Assembly: GCA_029935325.1 (NCBI GenBank)
Contig: JAOZKO010000053.1
Coordinates: 1 to 12,921, forward strand
Direction: 5' to 3'
DNA from: Bacteroidales bacterium
GTDB taxonomy: Bacteria; Bacteroidota; Bacteroidia; Bacteroidales; UBA1556
DNA length: 12,921 nt
The notes under the pieces are model-generated. The model was not told the origin of the DNA. It searched no databases and saw nothing but the letters and a program-made list of their open reading frames with translations. Of this stretch, positions 7,756 through 12,921 are shown piece by piece; position 1 is the stretch's first letter, and the number at the start of each line of letters is the position of its first letter. The position numbers were made by a program, and so were the translations under genes.

Positions 7756-8760
7756 ATGAGTTTAATTGAAAACATTAAAGCAAGCGCGAAAGCTAATCCA
7801 CGTACAATTGTATTGCCAGAGGGAGAGGCAGATAGGACTTTAAGAGCAGCAGACTTAATTTTAGAGCAAGGACTTGCTAAATTGATTTTAGTAGGAGATG
7901 AGCATATCATTGCTACCAATTCCAAGACATGGGGTTTAAAGAATATTGATAAAGCAGAGATTTACAATCCGAAGACAGATTCGCGGCGAAATGAGTTGGT
8001 CAATTTGTTATACGATTTGCGAAAAGGAAGAGGTTTGACCCGCGATGAAGCTGAAGAGCTATGTAATAAACCACTATATATTGGACCGCTACTTATTAAA
8101 GCAGGTTATGCTGATGGTGAAGTAAGTGGTGCAGAACATTCTACAGGTGATGTATTACGACCAGCATTTCAGATTGTAAAGACTGCTCCAAATAGTAGTG
8201 TTGTTTCAGGAGCTTTTATAATGATATTAAAAGACAAGCATTTTGGTGAAGATGGTATTTTGATTTTTGCTGATTGTGCTGTTAATCCAAATCCTTCAGC
8301 TAAACAATTGGCAGAAATAGCTGTAACTACAGCTAAAACTGCTAAATCTATAGCCAAGATTGAACCTAAAGTAGCAATGCTAAGCTTTAGCACAATGGGT
8401 AGTGGTGCTCATGAGGATGTTGATAAAGTTGTGGAAGCAACAAAAATCGCAAAAGAAATGGCTCCAGATTTAGCTATTGATGGTGAACTTCAAGCTGATG
8501 CTGCTATTATTGAAGCTATTGGAGCAAAAAAAGCACCTGATAGTAAAATTGCAGGAAAAGCTAATGTATTGGTATTCCCAACTTTAGATGCTGGTAATAT
8601 AGGATATAAATTGGTGCAGAGATTGGCGGGAGCCGATGCTGTTGGCCCAGTACTACAAGGTATGGCAGCACCAATTAATGATTTATCAAGAGGTTGCTCA
8701 GTAGATGATATTGTGAATCTAGTGGCTATTACCTCAAATCAAGCAGGAATAACAAAATGA
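7756..8760 (+). CDS. pta: Phosphate acetyltransferase
   Basis: A 334-residue cytoplasmic enzyme (EC 2.3.1.8) that interconverts acetyl-CoA plus phosphate and acetyl phosphate plus CoA. It is the short, single-domain type, without the N-terminal regulatory domains of the enterobacterial enzyme. Family motifs include VLPEGEADRTL (19-29), SFSTMGSG (210-217), DGELQADAA (242-250), FPTLDAGNIGYKL (274-286) and GPVLQG (297-302). S311 and R312 in LSRG and D318 match the active-site Ser, Arg and Asp of the Methanosarcina thermophila enzyme (S309, R310, D316). It is the first gene of an operon: the dehydrogenase-like gene starts 22 bases later and ackA follows. Phosphate butyryltransferase is the main alternative, but the conserved C-terminal block and the ackA partner favour Pta. 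Confidence 0.95.
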   Translation: MSLIENIKASAKANPRTIVLPEGEADRTLRAADLILEQGLAKLILVGDEHIIATNSKTWGLKNIDKAEIYNPKTDSRRNELVNLLYDLRKGRGLTRDEAEELCNKPLYIGPLLIKAGYADGEVSGAEHSTGDVLRPAFQIVKTAPNSSVVSGAFIMILKDKHFGEDGILIFADCAVNPNPSAKQLAEIAVTTAKTAKSIAKIEPKVAMLSFSTMGSGAHEDVDKVVEATKIAKEMAPDLAIDGELQADAAIIEAIGAKKAPDSKIAGKANVLVFPTLDAGNIGYKLVQRLAGADAVGPVLQGMAAPINDLSRGCSVDDIVNLVAITSNQAGITK

Positions 8761-8782
8761 TAAAATATTTAAATATAGGAAT

Positions 8783-9751
8783 ATGAAGGAATTATTAGAA
8801 GACTATGCTTTAAATAAATCTCTGAAATCGAAAACAGGAAATATTAAAGCAGGTTTAGTAGGCTGTGGTTCAATGGGACAAGAAATTGCTATTTTGATTA
8901 GCAAAAGCGGTATTGACCTCACCATTATAGAAGTTTCGGAAGAAAAAGTTGCTAATTCTTTAAAGCAAATTGGACTTCAAATAGATCAGGTTATTAGTCA
9001 TTGGGGAATGACCACTGGTGATAAAAGAGCAATATTATCTAGAATTACTGCTACTACTGATTTTAATGAATTGGCTGATTGTAATGTGGTAATTGAGGCG
9101 ATTAATACCAAAAAATGGGTGCCTAACCAACCTATGCGTAAGGCTGTTTTTAAGAAAATAGAAGAAGTAGTTTGCGAAGATTGTATTATTATTTCTAATG
9201 CTTCTACCGTTGTTATTTCTGATCTTTCAGGTGGCTTGAAAAATCCTTGTAGAGCAATTGGTGTTCACTTTATTTCACCAGCTCTTAACTCTAAAATAAT
9301 TGAAATAAATCGTTGTAGAAATACTTCTAAAGAAACTTTGGAATTTGTACGTAGATTTGTGAAAATGATAGGGAAAGAAACCATTAATGTTTATGGTTCT
9401 CCAGGAAATATTAGTACACGCTTGATTGTTCCTATGATTAATGAGGCTTGTGAATTACTTATGGAAGGTGTTAGTACCGTTGATCAAATTGATAAAACTA
9501 TGAAATTTGGTTATGGTATGCAGCGTGGTCCATTTACTATGGCAGACAGCATTGGCTTAGATAAACTAACCAAATGGATGGAAGGATTATATAATGAGTA
9601 CGGCGATACTAAGTATAAAAGCTCTCCTTTAATTAGAAGAATGGTACGCGCAGGAATGCTTGGTAAAAAAAGTGGGGAAGGTTTTTATTTGTATAAAGAT
9701 GATAGAAAAATCGAGAAAACAGGATCTATTTTTAGATTAGGCCAGCGTTAA
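8783..9751 (+). CDS. 3-hydroxyacyl-CoA dehydrogenase-like protein with altered active site
   Basis: A 322-residue cytoplasmic protein of the 3-hydroxyacyl/3-hydroxybutyryl-CoA dehydrogenase family, which normally oxidises a 3-hydroxyacyl-CoA with NAD. The Rossmann NAD site is intact (G27-C-G-S-M-G32, acidic E50, VVIEAI at 102-107). The C-terminal helical domain keeps RGPF (248-251) and GKKSGEGFY (294-302). Of the catalytic residues, the Ser region (SNAST, 138-142), H162 and E174 are present. The catalytic Asn of the usual PGFIVNR motif is Thr here (PGNISTR, T212), and the HFFNP motif reads HFISP (N to S165). There are extra tails of about 20 residues at the N-terminus and 16 at the C-terminus. 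It lies between pta and ackA with gaps of 22 and 32 bases and is surely co-transcribed. A weak AGGA stands before the ATG. The reaction is uncertain: an altered substrate, or a non-catalytic NAD- or CoA-binding role. Confidence 0.85.
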   Translation: MKELLEDYALNKSLKSKTGNIKAGLVGCGSMGQEIAILISKSGIDLTIIEVSEEKVANSLKQIGLQIDQVISHWGMTTGDKRAILSRITATTDFNELADCNVVIEAINTKKWVPNQPMRKAVFKKIEEVVCEDCIIISNASTVVISDLSGGLKNPCRAIGVHFISPALNSKIIEINRCRNTSKETLEFVRRFVKMIGKETINVYGSPGNISTRLIVPMINEACELLMEGVSTVDQIDKTMKFGYGMQRGPFTMADSIGLDKLTKWMEGLYNEYGDTKYKSSPLIRRMVRAGMLGKKSGEGFYLYKDDRKIEKTGSIFRLGQR

Positions 9752-9783
9752 AAAACCTTATTAATTATTAAGAAAGAAATAGC

Positions 9784-10980
9784 ATGAAAATATTAGTAAT
9801 AAATTGTGGCAGCTCTTCTATTAAGTATCAATTGTTTGATATGAAGGATGAAAGTGTATTAGCCAAAGGAATTGTTGAGAAGATTGGATTAAACGGTTCA
9901 TTTATTAAAAATGAACGTGATGATGGTGATAAGATAAAATTAGAAGGAAATATATACGACCATAATCAAGGGATAGAATATGTTTTGGGAATATTAATTT
10001 CGGAAAAGCATGGTAGCATTAAAAAGCTTGAAGAAATTGATGCTGTTGGTCACCGTGTGGTTCATGGTGGAGAAAAATTTAATAGTAGTGTAAGCATCAC
10101 TAAAGAAGTAGTGGCGAAAATGGAAGAAGTTGTAGAATTAGCTCCACTTCATAACCCTCCAAACTTAAAAGGTATTGCAGCAATTACGAATCTAATTCCT
10201 AATGTTCCACAAGCTGGAGTTTTTGATACTGCATTTCATCAAAGTATGAAGCCAGAATCATATATGTATGCAATTCCATATTCACTCTATACTGAGCATG
10301 GAATTCGTCGATATGGTTTCCATGGCTCAAGTCATAGATTTGTTTCAGACCGAGTAGCTGAATTGATGAATAAGGACATTAGCAAGCTTAAAATTATAAC
10401 ATGTCACTTAGGAAATGGCGCATCTATAGCTGCAATAAAGAATGGAGTATCAATAGATACAAGTATGGGACTTACTCCCGTAGAAGGACTTATGATGGGA
10501 ACACGCTGTGGTGATTTGGATATTGGAGCACTTACTTATATTATGAATAAAGAAGATATAGGACTGAATGCAACAAACACACTTATAAATAAGCATAGTG
10601 GAGTTTTGGGTATTTCAGGAGTTTCGTCAGATATGCGTGATGTGGAAGATGCCGCTAATGATGGTAACGAAAGAGCACAATTAGCATTACGAATGTACGA
10701 ATATCGCATTAAGAAATATATTGGGTCTTATGCTGCCGCAATGGGTGGTGTAGATGTGATTGTATTTACTGGTGGTATTGGTGAAAATGCTTCCGATACT
10801 CGTGCCAATGTAATGAACGGCTTTGAGTTCTTAGGTGCTGATTTTGATTTCGAGAAGAATGATGGTCTTCGTGCCGAAGAAGTAGAAATATCAAAAGAAG
10901 ATTCTAAAGTTAAAGTTTGGATAGTACCAACAAATGAGGAATTAGTTATAGCTAGAGATACTTTGGAAATTGTTTCATAG
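9784..10980 (+). CDS. ackA: Acetate kinase
   Basis: A 398-residue cytoplasmic enzyme (EC 2.7.2.1) that makes acetate and ATP from acetyl phosphate, the substrate-level phosphorylation step after Pta. It is full length. Family signatures are NCGSSSIKY (7-15), GHRVVHGGEKF (89-99), FDTAFHQ (147-153), RRYGFHGSSH (175-184), CHLGNGAS (207-214), GLMMGTRCGDLD (235-246) and FTGGIGENA (328-336). The catalytic residues known from the Methanosarcina enzyme are all visible: N7, R91, H123, D148, H180, R241 and E385. It is the last gene of the operon, followed by a strong hairpin at 11014-11044. Butyrate kinase is less likely because that family is shorter and these motifs fit AckA. Confidence 0.97.
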   Translation: MKILVINCGSSSIKYQLFDMKDESVLAKGIVEKIGLNGSFIKNERDDGDKIKLEGNIYDHNQGIEYVLGILISEKHGSIKKLEEIDAVGHRVVHGGEKFNSSVSITKEVVAKMEEVVELAPLHNPPNLKGIAAITNLIPNVPQAGVFDTAFHQSMKPESYMYAIPYSLYTEHGIRRYGFHGSSHRFVSDRVAELMNKDISKLKIITCHLGNGASIAAIKNGVSIDTSMGLTPVEGLMMGTRCGDLDIGALTYIMNKEDIGLNATNTLINKHSGVLGISGVSSDMRDVEDAANDGNERAQLALRMYEYRIKKYIGSYAAAMGGVDVIVFTGGIGENASDTRANVMNGFEFLGADFDFEKNDGLRAEEVEISKEDSKVKVWIVPTNEELVIARDTLEIVS

Positions 10981-11013
10981 TTGAGTTAGATAGAGTATTA
11001 ATGAAAAGGTGGC

Positions 11014-11044
11014 ACCCTGTCAGGGTATAAAACACTGACAGGGT
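11014..11044. repeat. Palindromic hairpin after ackA (REP-like element or terminator)
   Basis: Perfect 10-base inverted repeat: ACCCTGTCAG at 11014-11023 and CTGACAGGGT at 11035-11044, with an 11-base loop. The left arm plus following bases also forms its own palindrome (ACCCTG-T-CAGGGT, 11014-11026), and CAGGGTA occurs twice (11021-11027, 11039-11045). It is GC-rich against an AT-rich background, which makes chance unlikely. It starts 33 bases after the ackA stop and no T-run follows, so it is either a non-canonical terminator or mRNA-protecting stem, or one copy of a dispersed palindromic repeat. Confidence 0.7.
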
Positions 11045-11169
11045 ACATTCCTAGAAGATACATTAAACGATAGACAATAAAAATATCGAAGGTAAACGGA
11101 AAAAGATAAATTTGCCATACTATTTTAGTTGTTATAATATTTAATGGTTAGAATTGTATTTACTTATAA

Positions 11170-11177
11170 TAAATTTG
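11170..11177 (+). promoter_or_regulatory. Candidate -7 box for the lipoprotein gene
   Basis: TAAATTTG matches TAnnTTTG and lies 70 bases before the ATG at 11248. A TTAG at 11148-11151 is at workable -33 spacing (18 bases). An identical TAAATTTG at 11107-11114 is a second candidate. Both are AT-rich enough to occur by chance. Confidence 0.35.
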
Positions 11178-11247
11178 GTATTTTAGCTGCACTTTAGGAT
11201 GGTTTAGTGATTCCTAATAATAGTTATTGATTTAGCCCATATTTAAT

Positions 11248-11646
11248 ATGAAAAAAAGTTTACTAATATTATTCCTTATTATGATTACTTCTTGTCAGAC
11301 TGAAAAGGAAATAAATGAATTTCATCCAAATAATAGGATTATAAAATCATCAAGTAAATTTATAACCGAAGATGGTCCGCATATTGATGATGAATTTGGC
11401 TCAACTCAAAAATTTGAAAAACACTATCTAAAAATTGAATACAGAAAAGACACTATATATGCAAGAACTGTACAATCTGTAAATGCCTGTGGAAATGCTC
11501 AGGCTCAGCTAGTAGTTATTGGAGATACTATCATCTTAACAACAAAAGAAATAAGTGAAGAGCTTTGTACTTCTACTGATTGGTATTTTTATGAATATTG
11601 GATTAGTAATCCTGAAAACAAGAAATACATTATTTCACAAGAATAA
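11248..11646 (+). CDS. Small putative lipoprotein of unknown function
   Basis: A 132-residue protein with a lipoprotein-type signal: MKK, a hydrophobic run (4-14) and a lipobox-like MITSC with acceptor Cys16. The residue after the Cys is Gln, followed by Thr-Glu-Lys-Glu. That is partly like the acidic surface-export signal of Bacteroidota lipoproteins, but too weak to call. The mature part is polar and beta-rich. C81 and C107 could form a disulfide. The C-terminal segment DWYFYEYWI (111-119) is aromatic-rich. Intact and complete, with its own candidate promoter; it is separated from ackA by the hairpin and is convergent with the VOC gene only 20 bases away. No function can be assigned. Confidence 0.75.
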   Translation: MKKSLLILFLIMITSCQTEKEINEFHPNNRIIKSSSKFITEDGPHIDDEFGSTQKFEKHYLKIEYRKDTIYARTVQSVNACGNAQAQLVVIGDTIILTTKEISEELCTSTDWYFYEYWISNPENKKYIISQE

Positions 11647-11666
11647 TAAACAAAACAATCCTCAAC

Positions 11667-12728
11667 CTAAGACTTAACCCGTTTTATACGCATTGCCTTA
11701 ATCACCCAAGTTGGTAAAGGCTTATTAGGATTTCTCTTTTTCAAATCTATTTCCCAACCTATAGCTTTAATCATTGGTACTTTATAAGTTTCTACAAACT
11801 CAATAGGTGTACCATCAGGATCTGAAACATAAGAAAAATGACCTGCTGCTTCTCCCATATCAAATGAGTTATTGGAATCTACTGTAAATGGAAAACCATT
11901 ATCACTGCAATCTTTACGCAATGCATCCATATTATTAATATCGAAGCAAAGGTGAATAAAGCCAGGGTCTCCCCAGATTCTATTTTCGTAAATTTTTCGT
12001 ACTGGTGAGTCCAAAACCTGAACTAGTTCAAGCTCTGTAGGGCCAAATAGTGGAGCAAAGGCTCCTGTAGCTTTTTTTGAAGGGCGCAATAATACTCTTC
12101 TTGCCTTAAGGCTTCCGCCAGGAATGGCTACAAAGTCATTAAATGTATCAGTAGTATCATATACAATCTCATCATATTCCAGAACATCACGATATAGTTT
12201 CAGCGACTCATCAATATCACTAACGCCAATTATTGCTCCAAGAACACCACCAGTTAGAGCTTTAGTTTTGCTAAATATATAGTCGTTTTCAATCACCTGA
12301 AAAATATTTCCATATGGATCTCGAACAAAGAAATGAGCAGCTTTATTAGGTGCTTTTACTATTTCTCCCAAAATATCTAATCCATTATTTTTCATGGTAT
12401 TAAATGCCTTTTGGATATTATTAGTTTTTTGCTTTGAAATAAAAATTCCTAAATCGCCCAATTGAGCTTCAAACTTTATTTTAGCAGGAGTTTTGCCAGT
12501 ATGTTGCCATACTTCAAATCCTCCACCAGATTGTAGATTAAATGCTAGAATAGCATGTCGAGGTCGGGGTTTGTTTTCGGTATAGGGCAACATTAGCTCT
12601 GCCATTGCAGCTTCTTCAAAAACCTTGATATCCATTCCGAAATTTTTGCGATACCAAGTCCAAGCTGTATGCACATCTTCCACGCCTACACCTATTTGTT
12701 GAATCCCATATATTAATTTACCACTCAT
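11667..12728 (-). CDS. Two-domain VOC (glyoxalase-fold) protein
   Basis: A 353-residue, probably cytoplasmic protein of the vicinal oxygen chelate superfamily (glyoxalase I, extradiol dioxygenases, methylmalonyl-CoA epimerase). Domain 1 spans about 5-148 (opening IQQIGVGVEDV, closing RDPYGNIFQVIE). Domain 2 spans about 162-313 (opening GAIIGVSDIDESLKLY, closing SDPDGTPIEFVE). The His normally found in the first strand is absent in both domains (Gln in domain 1, hydrophobic in domain 2). Possible metal ligands in domain 2 are E234, H259 and E310; domain 1 keeps E147. A basic tail of about 40 residues (314-353, with KKRNP and IKRVKS) follows. Substrate unknown; 4-hydroxyphenylpyruvate dioxygenase-like and glyoxalase-like proteins share this layout but the specific motifs are missing. 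A promoter box and a palindromic operator candidate lie upstream, pointing to specific regulation. Confidence 0.85.
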   Translation of the reverse strand: MSGKLIYGIQQIGVGVEDVHTAWTWYRKNFGMDIKVFEEAAMAELMLPYTENKPRPRHAILAFNLQSGGGFEVWQHTGKTPAKIKFEAQLGDLGIFISKQKTNNIQKAFNTMKNNGLDILGEIVKAPNKAAHFFVRDPYGNIFQVIENDYIFSKTKALTGGVLGAIIGVSDIDESLKLYRDVLEYDEIVYDTTDTFNDFVAIPGGSLKARRVLLRPSKKATGAFAPLFGPTELELVQVLDSPVRKIYENRIWGDPGFIHLCFDINNMDALRKDCSDNGFPFTVDSNNSFDMGEAAGHFSYVSDPDGTPIEFVETYKVPMIKAIGWEIDLKKRNPNKPLPTWVIKAMRIKRVKS

Positions 12729-12810
12729 AATTTATACATCTAAATTTATTAAATAAAGTGAAATAGAAATGCCCAAACACGCACAAAGTCATCACTTAAT
12801 TTAATTTTTG

Positions 12811-12818
12811 CAAAAGTA
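12811..12818 (-). promoter_or_regulatory. Bacteroidota-type -7 box for the VOC gene
   Basis: On the minus strand this reads TACTTTTG, an exact fit to TAnnTTTG, 83 bases before the VOC ATG. No clear -33 TTTG was found; the place where it should be is occupied by the palindrome at 12832-12846. Confidence 0.45.
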
Positions 12819-12831
12819 TAAAAACAATTGT

Positions 12832-12846
12832 TACTACTCAGTAGTA
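12832..12846. promoter_or_regulatory. Perfect palindrome, candidate repressor operator
   Basis: TACTACT-C-AGTAGTA is a perfect 15-base palindrome with 7-base arms. It sits where the -33 element of the VOC promoter would be, centred about 35 bases before the expected start point. Short odd-centred palindromes of this form are typical of TetR-like dimers. It could equally control a plus-strand gene beyond the right edge. No regulator gene is visible in the window. Confidence 0.45.
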
Positions 12847-12888
12847 TTTTAAAAGATGGGCTATTGATTATCAATGCTATTTTGTCAC

Positions 12889-12913
12889 TATTATTGAATA
12901 AAAATCAATAATA
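12889..12913. repeat. Nine-base perfect inverted repeat near right edge
   Basis: TATTATTGA (12889-12897) and TCAATAATA (12905-12913) are perfect complements around a 7-base A-rich loop. A smaller palindrome, ATTGAT-T-ATCAAT, lies at 12863-12875 and shares the TTGA/TCAA half-site. The stretch 12729-12921 otherwise holds no gene and looks like a control region shared with a gene beyond the window. Confidence 0.4.
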
Positions 12914-12921
12914 CCGCCAAA

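Noticed and set aside
7668..7925. Minus-strand ORF of 85 codons over the pta start and leader
   Set aside because: Overlaps the well-supported pta frame and the promoter region; composition looks like a shadow.
7756..10980. Butyrate-forming ptb-hbd-buk operon
   Set aside because: The first and last genes carry full Pta and AckA signatures and lengths; no crotonase, thiolase or acyl-CoA dehydrogenase genes are present, and the middle protein has an altered active site.
11001..11030. Nine-codon ORF running into the palindrome after ackA
   Set aside because: Too short, no ribosome binding site, and explained by the repeat itself.

Overview
This AT-rich window looks like a chromosomal segment of a member of the Bacteroidota. 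The evidence is a secreted subtilisin-like protease with a type A C-terminal sorting domain of the type IX secretion system (T9SS), promoter-like TAnnTTTG boxes in place of sigma70 -10/-35 boxes, weak or absent Shine-Dalgarno sequences, and several Bacteroidota-style hypothetical proteins. A pta/ackA pair fits an organism that can ferment to acetate. I cannot name a genus from the sequence alone.

Layout. Bases 9-761 (minus) encode an acidic protein of unknown function whose only four cysteines form a tight N-terminal cluster. A 276-base divergent gap follows. Bases 1038-3119 (plus) encode an exported protein with two tandem copies of a von Willebrand factor A-like domain. Bases 3201-5966 (plus) encode the T9SS-secreted S8 protease, with its own TATCTTTG promoter candidate. 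Convergent to it, 6047-7465 (minus) encodes a sodium- or proton-coupled dicarboxylate/acidic amino acid symporter. After a 290-base divergent control region comes a three-gene operon: pta (7756-8760), a divergent 3-hydroxyacyl-CoA dehydrogenase-like gene (8783-9751) and ackA (9784-10980). A strong palindromic hairpin follows ackA. The window ends with a small lipoprotein gene (11248-11646), a convergent two-domain VOC (glyoxalase-fold) gene (11667-12728, minus), and a palindrome-rich regulatory stretch reaching the right edge.

How the genes may work together. Pta and AckA convert acetyl-CoA to acetate and ATP. The dehydrogenase-like gene between them is co-directional with short gaps, so it is probably co-transcribed, yet it lacks the conserved catalytic Asn of its family. 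The control region before pta holds a near-consensus FNR-type palindrome next to a Bacteroidota promoter box, which would suit oxygen- or redox-linked control of acetate formation. The divergent acidic amino acid transporter could feed fermentable substrate, but that link is inference.

Best candidates for something new: the catalytically altered dehydrogenase inside the acetate operon, the duplicated VWA protein with unequal metal sites, and the palindrome cluster at 12832-12913. I saw no tRNA, rRNA, CRISPR array, transposase or phage gene.
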